From: Chloroflexota bacterium
GTDB lineage: Bacteria > Chloroflexota > JAJPGV01
DNA: 60,118 nt
Reading direction: 5' to 3'
Assembly: GCA_021325635.1 (NCBI GenBank)
Contig: JAJPGV010000058.1
Span: 1-60,118 of the forward strand
Positions 16,501 to 24,578 of the stretch are shown piece by piece. The notes beneath the pieces were generated by a model, which did not search any database, had not been told where the DNA came from, and saw nothing but the letters and a program-made list of their open reading frames with translations. The stretch's first letter is position 1. Every line of letters starts with the position of its first letter. A program made the position numbers and the translations under genes.

Positions 16501-18060
16501 TCAGCTCACCGCCAGCACTTGGAATGCTTCGACCGCCATCGCCCGGCCCTTCACCACGACGCCGCCCAGAGGCTGAACACGCACGTGCTGGTGGACGCGA
16601 TCGTAGGTCGACCGAGTGATGATGATGTGCCCCCCTTCAGCATGCCCCTGAAGGCGCGAAGCCACGTTCACCACGTCGCCAATGCACGAGTAGTTGCGGA
16701 TCTGATCCGTGCCGATGTTGCCCACAATGGCCGTGCCGGTATTCACCCCCACGCCAAAGGACACGCCTTCCATGAACCTCGCCGCCCGGCGCTGCATAGC
16801 CCAAGCAGCCTTGAGCGCTGCCAGGGGGTGATCGGGCAGGTCCACCGGCGCATTAAACACCGCCATCACGCCGTCGCCCATGAACTTGTCCAGCGTGCCG
16901 TGCTGCTCCATCACGCAATTGGTAGCGACCGTAAGATAGCGGCTCAAGGTCACCAGCAGCCGTTCCGGAGAGGAGCGCTCCGACAGTGTGGTGTAGCCTC
17001 GAATGTCGGCGAACAGCACGCTCACCTCTCGCTGGGCCACGCCTGCCGGGCTTTCATTAGGGTTCTCGACCAGCTTCTTGACCACGGCCTCGGGCACGTA
17101 CTTGCTGAACAGCTCGCGCACGCGACGGTGCTCTGCCTCTTCCGATTCGAGGCTGCGCTCGGCCGTCACCCGCGCGGTTTGGTCATCGATGAGCACGACT
17201 ATTCCCCCAACGTCGCCACCGTCACCAGGCACTGGAGAGACCAGGCAGCGCAGGAAGCGAGGTGCGCCGCACACCGCCGATTCAATCTCGAACGGCGCGG
17301 AGGCTTTCCCGGCCGCAGCGGCCTTGAGCGCCGGCAGCAGGGCATCTCCCAGCGGCTCCCCCGTGAGGGTGCGATAGGCGTGCCCCATCGACTGCTGCGC
17401 GGCAACCTGAAAAAGCTCTTCGGCGGCATGATTGGCGTGCTGCACACGACCATGAGGGTCCAGCGTCACGACAGCGGTGCTGATCGAGCGCAGGATCTCG
17501 TCCTGATACAACGCCAGCTTGTCGATGCGTCCGGTAGTGCTGTGGGCCTGTTCGCGAAGACGAGCGCCGTGGACAGCCACGGCCGCCTGCTGCGCGACCA
17601 CTTCCAGGAGGCGCAGCCCGGTGCGGCCAAAGCGGCCCGTCTCCACCCCGTGGTCGAGGTAAATGACGCCCAACGTCTCGCCCGCGATCTTCAGCGGCAC
17701 GCAAACGATGGAGCGCAGGCGCAGGGCGCCCACGCTTTCCGACGCTGCCGTCCTGTTGTCGGTCAGGGCATCGTCGATGACCTGCGCTTCGCCAGTCTCA
17801 GCAACGAAATCAATAACCGTCCTCGACGGGCCGAATCCGGGGTGACGCAGATCGTCCTGGTGACCATTGCGCGCCACGGCCACGTTCAAGCTGCCGTCCG
17901 GCTCATTCAGCAGCAGGAAGCCCCGTTCTGCCCCGGTAACCGACACGACCGCGTCCATGACGCGCTCCAGCACCAGGGCGGGCTCTTGCGAGCTCGCAAG
18001 CAGCCTCGCCACGTCGTAGATGGCGCTCAGCTGGCCAGGGTCGGTAGCAGTGGATTGCAT
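16501..18060 (-). CDS. GAF-PAS class III adenylate/guanylate cyclase
   Basis: This 519-aa soluble sensor cyclase has a GAF domain at about 10-170 (ERVMDAVVSVTGAERGFLLL). A PAS-like domain follows at about 185-305 (ILRSISTAVVTLDPHGRV). The class III catalytic domain occupies about 335-510. Metal-binding aspartates are in VSVLFADIRGYTTLSE and in DKFMGDGVMAVF. The Lys of the latter and the Asp in CIGDVVNVASRLQ are the positions that favour ATP over GTP. Together these suggest cyclic AMP production in response to a ligand or redox cue. The kinase gene follows 4 bp downstream. The ATG at 18060 is the only reasonable start. Confidence 0.92.
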   Translation of the reverse strand: MQSTATDPGQLSAIYDVARLLASSQEPALVLERVMDAVVSVTGAERGFLLLNEPDGSLNVAVARNGHQDDLRHPGFGPSRTVIDFVAETGEAQVIDDALTDNRTAASESVGALRLRSIVCVPLKIAGETLGVIYLDHGVETGRFGRTGLRLLEVVAQQAAVAVHGARLREQAHSTTGRIDKLALYQDEILRSISTAVVTLDPHGRVQHANHAAEELFQVAAQQSMGHAYRTLTGEPLGDALLPALKAAAAGKASAPFEIESAVCGAPRFLRCLVSPVPGDGGDVGGIVVLIDDQTARVTAERSLESEEAEHRRVRELFSKYVPEAVVKKLVENPNESPAGVAQREVSVLFADIRGYTTLSERSSPERLLVTLSRYLTVATNCVMEQHGTLDKFMGDGVMAVFNAPVDLPDHPLAALKAAWAMQRRAARFMEGVSFGVGVNTGTAIVGNIGTDQIRNYSCIGDVVNVASRLQGHAEGGHIIITRSTYDRVHQHVRVQPLGGVVVKGRAMAVEAFQVLAVS

Positions 18061-18173
18061 GGCTTCGGCGGACCTATGCTAGCAAGCCCTGAGGCTTCAT
18101 GGCCGTTTCGGCAGAGCCGGGAGTACTACCCTGCTATCTAAGCCGCCAAACGAGGCCCACCCTAACGGCCCAT

Positions 18174-19277
18174 TCAGTAGTTCGTGAGCCCGCGGTCGAT
18201 GGCGCTCTGGACGAAGCGATTGTCGACCAGCGCCGCCAGCCGATCGTCGCTGATACGGGGCAGGTCCTTCGGCAGCTCGGCAGCGGCCACCGCCAGGTCC
18301 TCCTTGGCGATCGTCGGCTCCTTGGCCAGCAGCTTGATCTGGCGCTGATACAGCGCTTCCATCTGAGCCTGGTCGTCCATACGGTAGTGCACTCGCATGG
18401 CGGTCACAGCGTCGTTCGGGTGCTCCTTGAAGTAGCGCAGGCCTTCCACCAGGCTGTCGACAATGCGCTGCACGACGTCCGGACGTTGAGCCACGAAGTC
18501 GGCCGGAAAGGTCATGATCTGCGAGGCAATGCGCACATCGGAGTCAGCCAGGTCCACTAAGACGTGGTATCCACCCTGGGCCACCGCCTGGTCGGCAAAG
18601 GTCTGCTGCAGCGCAGAGGCATCCACCTGATGGGTGAGGAGCTGCGCCACGACGCCCGCGCTGCTGCCCTGCGATCCGGTCTGAATCACCTGGTAGTCAC
18701 GGCCCGGCTCCAGCCCTCGCTCGCGCAGGAGGCTGATGGCCGCGGTGCCGTTTTCCGCCGAGAGATCCGGGGTAGCGAGCTTCTTGCCCCGCAGCTGATC
18801 GAGCGAGGTCACGTTGGACGGCACGACGAGCTTCAAGTCATAGACGTGATCGAACGCCGCCACTACCTTCAGCGGCGTGCCGTTCGCGTACGCGGACAGA
18901 ACGAGCTGCGGTCCGGCGTGCACCGCGAAGTCGATATCACCGCTGATCAGGGCATTCATGGCCGGCGTTCCGGCCATGGCGGTCAGGCTGACGTCCAGAC
19001 CGTGCTTGGCGAAGATGCCCGTGTCCTTGGTAACCCATTCGAATACTGTGCTGGGCGACGTGCCATTAATCGACGTGCGGATGCTGACGGGCGCAGCCGC
19101 CGACGAGCCCGCCGACGGGACTGCCGCCGGCGTGCTGGCGCAGCCTGCCAGCAGCGACAGACCAGCAGCCACGGCTGCCATGCGGCGCACAAGCGCCCCG
19201 AGCCGCACGCTTGGCGCGTGCCCCACTCGCCGCGCGATGGTCACTCCCGCCACGCCGGCTGCTTTCGTACCTGTCAT
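18174..19277 (-). CDS. NMT1/SsuA-type ABC transporter substrate-binding lipoprotein
   Basis: This 367-aa exported protein has an unusually long basic N-region before the hydrophobic core AAVAAGLSLLAGC, whose lipobox predicts lipidation. The mature part follows the NitT/TauT binding-protein pattern: FEWVTKDTGIFAKHGLDVSL, ALISGDIDFAVHAGPQLVLSA, and SLDQLRGKKLATPDLSAENG. I take the ATG at 19277, whose ATGA overlaps the stop of the upstream amidohydrolase. An ATG at 19292 with GGAGAGG ahead of it is a strong alternative. No permease or ATPase gene is nearby, so the partner transporter must lie elsewhere. The ligand is unknown, and the two amidohydrolases upstream hint at a cyclic or aromatic carboxylate. 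Confidence 0.85.
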   Translation of the reverse strand: MTGTKAAGVAGVTIARRVGHAPSVRLGALVRRMAAVAAGLSLLAGCASTPAAVPSAGSSAAAPVSIRTSINGTSPSTVFEWVTKDTGIFAKHGLDVSLTAMAGTPAMNALISGDIDFAVHAGPQLVLSAYANGTPLKVVAAFDHVYDLKLVVPSNVTSLDQLRGKKLATPDLSAENGTAAISLLRERGLEPGRDYQVIQTGSQGSSAGVVAQLLTHQVDASALQQTFADQAVAQGGYHVLVDLADSDVRIASQIMTFPADFVAQRPDVVQRIVDSLVEGLRYFKEHPNDAVTAMRVHYRMDDQAQMEALYQRQIKLLAKEPTIAKEDLAVAAAELPKDLPRISDDRLAALVDNRFVQSAIDRGLTNY

Positions 19278-20383
19278 GCGGTTTTGATCCATGGCCTCTC
19301 CCATAAGTGCTCCCTGTCCGTGACCTCGGTGCGCGGCATCGGCTGCGGCACGGGCATACCGTACAGCTTGGCCACGTTCTCACACAGCACCTGAGCTTGA
19401 ACGGCCGTGGGAAGGTGGCTCAGCGTCAGCTCGATGACCTCATCCGAGTAAGGCCAGATGCAGCCTTCATGCGGATAGTCGTTCGACCACATGAAGTTCT
19501 GGGCGCCGTGCCTCGATAGCAGGTAGCCGCCAACCTCATCCTGAGTAAAGGTGGCGTACACCTGCCGCTGGAAGTATTCGCTTGGCAGCAGCGAGAAGTG
19601 GCGCTGGCCGGTGCCCTTGATGAAGCGCCGATCCAGATCTTCCAGCCAGAAGGGAATCCAGCCAACCTCCAGCTCGGCGATAACGATCGCGAGCTGGGGA
19701 TAGCGTTCGAACACGCCGGAGCAGATCATCTCGGTCAGCGCGCGCATGGCGATCGCCTTGTGGCCGCCACAGGTGAACGCCACCGACTCGACGAAGTCGC
19801 CGCGGTGGCTGTCACGCTCGCTGCCGTAGGGCCCGAAGCCGGTATTGATGTGCATGCTGACCGGCATCTCCAGCTCCTGAGCCGCGGCCCAGAAAGGCTC
19901 GTAGTGATCGGAGGTGAAGGGCAGATCCGATGGCGGGATCATCCAGATCGTGGCGCCCTTCAGTCCGGCCTTCTTCGTCCGCTCCAGCTCAGCCAGGGCA
20001 TAGCTCATGTCCCACAAGGGGATTTCGGCCTGGCCCCACAACCGGTCCGGCGCCTCCCGGCAGAAGTCGATCATCCAATCGTTGTAGACCCGGGCCGACG
20101 CCTCAGCCAGCTCCGATCCTCCATCCTGCCGGTACATGTCCTTGCCGCGCGTGGGATACAGCACCTCGGCGCAGATGCCGTCGGCAGCCATGTCCTTCAG
20201 ACGAGCCCGAGGGTCCCATCCCCCGGCCCGAACGTGGCCGGGCTGATGGGCCGAGGCCGAGTAACGCTGGGCATGCGGCCTGAAGCGCTCGGGCATGCCC
20301 TTCTCCCACAGGTCGAGCGGCTCCGTCATGTGCGAATCGGCCGAAATGCGAGGCTGGCGCACCGGCGCGCCGTCGTTGCTCAA
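19274..20383 (-). CDS. Amidohydrolase-2 family (ACMSD-like) metal-dependent hydrolase
   Basis: This 369-aa TIM-barrel enzyme is related to the ACMSD/amidohydrolase_2 family, which decarboxylates or hydrolyses aromatic and cyclic acids. The N-terminal metal motif is in ISADSHMTEPLDLW. A mid-barrel histidine lies in PVSMHINTGFGPYG, and the C-terminal metal aspartate region reads MWSNDYPHEGCIWPYS. The ATG start lies 13 bp after the stop of a paralogue. The stop overlaps the binding-protein gene by 4 bp. The three genes look like one operon. The substrate is unknown. Confidence 0.88.
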   Translation of the reverse strand: MSNDGAPVRQPRISADSHMTEPLDLWEKGMPERFRPHAQRYSASAHQPGHVRAGGWDPRARLKDMAADGICAEVLYPTRGKDMYRQDGGSELAEASARVYNDWMIDFCREAPDRLWGQAEIPLWDMSYALAELERTKKAGLKGATIWMIPPSDLPFTSDHYEPFWAAAQELEMPVSMHINTGFGPYGSERDSHRGDFVESVAFTCGGHKAIAMRALTEMICSGVFERYPQLAIVIAELEVGWIPFWLEDLDRRFIKGTGQRHFSLLPSEYFQRQVYATFTQDEVGGYLLSRHGAQNFMWSNDYPHEGCIWPYSDEVIELTLSHLPTAVQAQVLCENVAKLYGMPVPQPMPRTEVTDREHLWERPWIKTA

Positions 20384-20396
20384 CGCGGCTCCCGTT

Positions 20397-21605
20397 CTAG
20401 GCCACCTGGCTGCGGGCAGAGGCAGGAGGGACGCCGGGCACGACAGCCGCCAGGTCGGGCAGGAAGCGCTTGGCGTTCTCGCCGAGCATCTTGACCTTGG
20501 CGCTGTCGGTCATCTTTCGCTCGTCAATCATCTGCACGCCGTCCGGCCAGCAGCTGCCGCTATGCGGGTAATCGGTGGACAGCAGCCACACGTCCTCACC
20601 GAGCGCCTCGACGGCGTAGTCGATGTGCTCCTCGTCGGCCTCGATGGAGCAGAACAGCTGCCCGCCGGCAACGATATCGGAAGCGCTGCGCTTCATCAGC
20701 GGATTCTGGCTGGATCCGGGCTGGAAGCCATCATCCAGCTTCTCCACCAGCCACGGCATCCAACCACCACCGCTCTCGAAGATGCCGATGCGCAGGCGCG
20801 GGAAGAGATCGAACACGCCGCCGCCGATGAGCGCCGTCATGGCGTACTGCCCGCCCAGGCCGTGATACAGGCCGTTGGGTGCGTGGACCCAGGGGGTGAG
20901 CGGTGGCCGGTTGGCGCCGCCGTGGATCCAGATGGGCATGTCGAGCTCCTGCGAGGCTTCGAAGATAGGCCGCAGCTTGGGGTTGTCCAGCATCGTCCCA
21001 TCGGGGCAGGCCCGAGGGACGAACATGCCGGCAAAGCTGGGGTCCTGCTTCTTCCAGTGCCGCAGCTGGCTGATAGTTTCGGGAATGTCCCGCAGGTTGG
21101 AGTTGCCCAGCCAGCGCAGGCGGCCCTTGGCCCCGGAGCAGTAGGCGCTCATGAAGCGGTGGTAGGCCCGCTGCAGCGCGCTCTCGAAGCCCACGTCGTT
21201 CAGCATGCAGAAGCCGTCTGACTGGCTCGCAAACATGACGCTGACGTCGATACCGGCAGTATCCATGTCCTGCAGGCGGATAGCCGGATCCCAGTTGCAG
21301 GCGGGGTCGATTCGCTGGCCTGCGCTGCTGGTGGCCCGGTCGGGCGCGGCGCCGTTACCGCCCGGCTGAGCAATCGGCTGGAAAGAGTCGTACACGCCCA
21401 TAGGGTGCGACGGAGGCCGGGGCCACAGGAGATCGCCCAAACCCACGTCTCCGGCCCAGCGCTGCCGCGACCTGACCGCCTTGCTGAACTGCTCGTACGT
21501 GGCTCGGTACTCGGGATCGATGTTGTCCTTGTAGGTCCGGTCCATCTCCCAGTACTCGCGCAGATGGCAATCGGCGTCGACCACGATGTGGCCCTTGTAG
21601 CTCAT
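20397..21605 (-). CDS. Amidohydrolase-2 family (ACMSD-like) metal-dependent hydrolase, first gene of operon
   Basis: This 402-aa protein is a paralogue of the downstream gene. It has the metal motif GHIVVDADCHLREYWEMDR, a mid-barrel DMPIWIHGGANRPP, and the C-terminal LLSTDYPHSGSCWPDG. The DxH motif is DCH rather than the DSH of its neighbour. Close tandem amidohydrolase_2 pairs often handle the same ring-cleavage product, but no oxygenase or CoA ligase is present here to define a pathway. The ATG at 21605 is the start. About 160 bp upstream separate it from a divergent small membrane protein and would hold the operon promoter. Confidence 0.88.
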   Translation of the reverse strand: MSYKGHIVVDADCHLREYWEMDRTYKDNIDPEYRATYEQFSKAVRSRQRWAGDVGLGDLLWPRPPSHPMGVYDSFQPIAQPGGNGAAPDRATSSAGQRIDPACNWDPAIRLQDMDTAGIDVSVMFASQSDGFCMLNDVGFESALQRAYHRFMSAYCSGAKGRLRWLGNSNLRDIPETISQLRHWKKQDPSFAGMFVPRACPDGTMLDNPKLRPIFEASQELDMPIWIHGGANRPPLTPWVHAPNGLYHGLGGQYAMTALIGGGVFDLFPRLRIGIFESGGGWMPWLVEKLDDGFQPGSSQNPLMKRSASDIVAGGQLFCSIEADEEHIDYAVEALGEDVWLLSTDYPHSGSCWPDGVQMIDERKMTDSAKVKMLGENAKRFLPDLAAVVPGVPPASARSQVA

Positions 21606-21765
21606 GGCATATCTCCTGATGACGTTCCGGCGCCCACTCTAACACCTGACCGGGAAATGAGCATCGAGGCCGCCGGCCGGGCAGGTTGCAGGCTCGACCT
21701 AGCAGGAAATGGCCAGGCCGGACGCGATACGTGATGGTCGCTCGAGTCCGTTCGTTGCCGGAGAA

Positions 21766-21942
21766 ATGACGCTCCTTCACGACGTGTTCAGCGCGGCCTC
21801 GGTCTACCTGGCGGCAATGCTGACCATCGGTGGAGTATGCGCAGGGCTGGTCAGCATAGCGAACCGCGCAAATCCTCGTTTTAGAACGCAACAGCGTCGT
21901 TGGGCTGCCTGGAAAGCCGGGCGACACGATCTGACATCTTGA
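21766..21942 (+). CDS. Small single-pass membrane protein, 58 aa
   Basis: From the ATG at 21766 the frame encodes a helix VYLAAMLTIGGVCAGLVSIA at residues 13-32. A short basic tail follows (NPRFRTQQRRWAAWKAGRHD). GCCGGAG lies just before the ATG. The Trp/Arg-rich tail predicts an N-out/C-in topology. No family is recognised. It is followed after 18 bp by a secreted protein on the same strand. Confidence 0.5.
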   Translation: MTLLHDVFSAASVYLAAMLTIGGVCAGLVSIANRANPRFRTQQRRWAAWKAGRHDLTS

Positions 21943-21960
21943 CTCGACTGGAAGCGCGTA

Positions 21961-22452
21961 ATGAAGCGAACAATCCTGACCGCGGCCATCCTCTGTCTGA
22001 GCACCCTGCCCCTGGGTCAGAGCGTCACCGCCGCCGCCCAAGACGTACCATCCTGCAGCTTCCAGCTGGGGTTCGCGGCTCTGCACGATGCTGCACCGCG
22101 GCTGATTGGCGACTGCCTGGCCGACGAACAGTACGACGCGAGTGGATCCGTCGTTTCGTTTCAACCGACGACCAGAGGGCTGCTGGTGTGGCGCAAGGCC
22201 GACAACTGGACCGGCTTCACCGACGGCTATAGGACCTGGATCAGCACCGAAGACGGGCTGCAGCGGCGGCTGAACACCGACCGCTACGTTTGGGAGTCCG
22301 ACGCCGGAGCGCCGGGCACCTCGCTGATCGCCCAGGTCTCCGTAGCGGGAACCGGACGAGGACAGTCGCGCCGCCATCATCGGCCACCGGTGAGCGGCCC
22401 AGACGCCACTGAGCAGCTGGCGACACGTACGCTGGCCAGCACCGGACACTAG
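21961..22452 (+). CDS. Secreted hypothetical protein with Chloroflexota-type C-terminal domain
   Basis: This 163-aa protein has a clear signal peptide (MKRTILTAAILCLSTLPL, cleavage near AAAQD). The mature domain contains LGFAALHDAAPRLIGDCLAD, TTRGLLVWRKADNWTGF and TDGYRTWISTEDGL, then LQRRLNTDRYVWE. From memory, this short GLLVWRKADN...FTDG...TWI module recurs at the ends of many exported Chloroflexota proteins, where it is unnamed or of unknown function. Here it stands almost alone, followed by a low-complexity Arg/His/Pro tail. There is no catalytic motif. Function unknown, probably extracellular or envelope. Confidence 0.75.
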   Translation: MKRTILTAAILCLSTLPLGQSVTAAAQDVPSCSFQLGFAALHDAAPRLIGDCLADEQYDASGSVVSFQPTTRGLLVWRKADNWTGFTDGYRTWISTEDGLQRRLNTDRYVWESDAGAPGTSLIAQVSVAGTGRGQSRRHHRPPVSGPDATEQLATRTLASTGH

Positions 22453-22516
22453 CGCTGTTGAGTGAGCGCCCGCTTGGCGTACAATCAGCCCACCAAGGAG
22501 CGGCCTTGGTTGGGGG

Positions 22517-22717
22517 GTGACTTTGGAAGCTGGGCAAAAGTGTGAGATACCGCGCTGTTCGAGCGCAGCCGCGGCCAGTGTGGGCCGCCTGGGCATCCGG
22601 TTGTGCGCCAAGCACTTCGTCAGCCTCACCGCGCTGGCCGATCGCGAAGGCCAAAGCCTCTACGACTACAACGGCAGCCTCACCGATCTGCTGCGCAGAG
22701 TTGGATCGCTGGAGTAG
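22517..22717 (+). CDS. Small Cys/His (putative zinc-binding) protein
   Basis: This 66-aa protein starts at a GTG at 22517 with a G-rich stretch just upstream. It has KCEIPRCSSA near the N-terminus and RLCAKHF near residue 30, giving C-x4-C ... C-x2-H, a likely zinc site. A helical, acidic C-terminal half follows (LYDYNGSLTDLLRRVGSLE). It resembles small recruitment-type zinc proteins, but I cannot name the family. The spacing of metal ligands parallels the frame at 14169-14489. Confidence 0.6.
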   Translation: MTLEAGQKCEIPRCSSAAAASVGRLGIRLCAKHFVSLTALADREGQSLYDYNGSLTDLLRRVGSLE

Positions 22718-22785
22718 CCTCGCCTTTGGCCCTCCCGAGCGCGGCCCGTGGGCTCAACGTGGGGCCGATACCTCACCCAATGTGG

Positions 22786-22860
22786 CTAACGGACGGCGGC
22801 CTCGAACTCTTGGACACTTATCCCCAGCAGGTCAAGCGCACCGCTGCTGTACCGCCTCAC
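22786..22860 (-). CDS. Possible 24-aa ORF after the HicB-like gene
   Basis: GTG at 22860 begins six bases after the stop of the HicB-like gene and encodes a protein-like sequence ending in ALDLLGISVQEFEAAVR. It could be a remnant of a longer downstream partner, or chance. It does not resemble HicA toxin. Listed only because composition and spacing look non-random. Confidence 0.2.
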   Translation of the reverse strand: MRRYSSGALDLLGISVQEFEAAVR

Positions 22861-22866
22861 CTGGCG

Positions 22867-23214
22867 CTAAGCAGCGCGGTCGATTGGGAACGCTTCCGCC
22901 AGAATGCTGCCGCCACCTTGGGCTGGCAGCTTGAAAGCCATGTGAGCGTCGGCCGCCACAGAAATGCGGAGGCCCTTCTCGTTGAACACCCGATCGAGCT
23001 CGCCATCCTCATCGATGGCCGTCAGGTACAGGGACACTGCCTCTCGGATATTGTTCTCGGCTTCCTCGAGAGAGTCCCCCTGGCTTGTGACGCCGAGCGC
23101 TGGGCAAGTCGCCACGTACACGCCTGCCAGCTCTGAAGACGGTTCGACGTTGCAGGTCAAGACCACGAATCGGCCAGTGGCCACGTGGACGTAGGGATCC
23201 GCACTGACTGTCAT
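22867..23214 (-). CDS. HicB-like antitoxin-family protein without a HicA partner
   Basis: The 115-aa protein carries the HicB/UPF0150 pattern: a strand pair FVVLTCNVEPSSELAGVYVA, then CPALGVTSQGDSLEEAENNI with the helix REAVSLYLTAI. It lacks the C-terminal ribbon-helix-helix or HTH that full antitoxins carry. The ATG at 23214 has AGGAGG at a 7-nt spacing. The longer frame upstream to 23634 is antisense noise inside the methyltransferase gene. No HicA-type toxin is seen on either side. It follows the RNA methyltransferase by 76 bp and may be the end of the gat-gdh transcript. Confidence 0.75.
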   Translation of the reverse strand: MTVSADPYVHVATGRFVVLTCNVEPSSELAGVYVATCPALGVTSQGDSLEEAENNIREAVSLYLTAIDEDGELDRVFNEKGLRISVAADAHMAFKLPAQGGGSILAEAFPIDRAA

Positions 23215-23290
23215 TCGTCGCCTCCTGGGCATCCTCCTGTCAGTATATGCAGTGCAAGCAGGTGCACCGGTACGGCCGTTCAGGCCCGGA

Positions 23291-24541
23291 TCACCTCGCC
23301 AGCACCGCCAGCGCTTCCAGGTGATAGGTCTGGGGGAACATGTCGAGGAGCTGGAGGCTGCTGAGGGAGTAGCCGCGCGCGGCGAGGACGGCCACGTCGC
23401 GAGCCAGGGTGCTGGGGTCGCACGAGACGTAGACGATTCGATTGCTGTTGAGCGCCTCCAGGACGGGGCGGGCGCAGCCGGCGCGAGGCGGATCGAGGAT
23501 GGTGAGATCCCAGCGTTCGGCCGCCAGGTCGACGGCCGAAGCGACGTCCGCCTGCCGGAACTGAACGTTGCCGGCGGCGAACTCCGCGGCGTTGGCATGA
23601 GCGTCGCCGGTGGCCGAGGGATGCTCCTCCACACCCACCACTTCGCGCGCCCGCTCCGAGGCGAGCAGGGCGAACGTGCCTACGCCTGAGAAGAGATCGA
23701 GCACTCGTTCGCCGCCCCCAACCTCCGCAGTCACCAGGCCAGCCAGCTTCTCGGCTACCTGAGAATTGACCTGGAAGAACGACTGCGCCGACACGCGAAA
23801 GCGCTTACCCGCCAGCTGCATGTGCACGAACGGCTGGCCGTGGAGTCCCCTCGTGCGGTCCGATCCGATGCGCACGCCAGCCACACGGCAATCACCGCCC
23901 AGCCGCTCGGCCAGGCCCGCGGCCAGCAGCTTGTGAGCGCGGGGGTCGGTCTGCCCGAGCAGGGTCACCAGCAATCCGTCCGCGCCATTCCTCACATCGA
24001 CCTGCTCGATCGCTGCCTGCCCAGCCAGCGCTTCTCGAACCGCCGGCAGCGCCCGGTTGATCGAATCCTCCACGATGGGGCAGCTGTCCACGTCCACGAG
24101 CTGATGCGACGACGCACGATGAAAGCCCAGCGCGCCGCCTTGCAGGTGGAACTCGGCCACGTTTCGGTAGCGGAACTCCAGCGGTGACGGCACCGGCGGC
24201 AGCAGCGGCAGGTTGGGCAGCTTCCCCAAGCGTTCGAGCTGGTCCACCAGGATTCGCTGCTTGTATCCCAGCTGGGCGTCGTAGGCGGCATGCTGCCACT
24301 CGCAGCCACCGCAGCCGGCCATGAAGTGCGGACAGGGGGGATCGATGCGCGCGGGCGCCGGCTCCAGCACCTGCAGCAACCCGGCTCGGGCAAAGTTCCG
24401 CTTGCGCTCGATGACCTGCGCCTCCACCAGCTCGCCGGGCAAACCGCCGGGCACGAATACCGCCGCTCCGCTGTCGAGCCGGCCTACGGCGGCCCCCCCA
24501 TACGCCATCCCGTGCAGCCGCACCTTCTCAGTGACAGTCAC
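23291..24541 (-). CDS. TrmA-family 23S rRNA (uracil-5-)-methyltransferase, RumA/RlmCD-like
   Basis: This 416-aa SAM-dependent enzyme forms 5-methyluridine in RNA. An N-terminal TRAM/OB domain (EKVRLHGMAYGGAAVGRL) comes first. The Fe-S cysteine motif CPHFMAGCGGCEWQH is next. The Rossmann methyltransferase domain has VLDLFSGVGTFALLAS, the DPPRAGC motif, and the catalytic cysteine in YVSCDPSTLARD. The GTG at 24541 directly precedes the TRAM domain, whereas the longer frame overlaps gdhA. It lies 37 bp after gdhA. The target uridine cannot be assigned. The presence of the Fe-S motif argues for an rRNA rather than a tRNA (TrmFO-type) role. Confidence 0.9.
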   Translation of the reverse strand: MTVTEKVRLHGMAYGGAAVGRLDSGAAVFVPGGLPGELVEAQVIERKRNFARAGLLQVLEPAPARIDPPCPHFMAGCGGCEWQHAAYDAQLGYKQRILVDQLERLGKLPNLPLLPPVPSPLEFRYRNVAEFHLQGGALGFHRASSHQLVDVDSCPIVEDSINRALPAVREALAGQAAIEQVDVRNGADGLLVTLLGQTDPRAHKLLAAGLAERLGGDCRVAGVRIGSDRTRGLHGQPFVHMQLAGKRFRVSAQSFFQVNSQVAEKLAGLVTAEVGGGERVLDLFSGVGTFALLASERAREVVGVEEHPSATGDAHANAAEFAAGNVQFRQADVASAVDLAAERWDLTILDPPRAGCARPVLEALNSNRIVYVSCDPSTLARDVAVLAARGYSLSSLQLLDMFPQTYHLEALAVLAR

Positions 24542-24578
24542 CAGTTGCCTGCCACCAGCCCCACGCCCCGAGACCGGC

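Noticed and set aside
16519-18141. A 540-aa plus-strand open frame
   Set aside because: Antisense to the cyclase, whose GAF, PAS and catalytic motifs are all intact. His/Arg/Gln-biased composition.
22720-22866. HicA toxin partner of the HicB-like gene
   Set aside because: No frame with the HicA pattern (short basic alpha-beta protein with the GW/H motif) is present on either strand.
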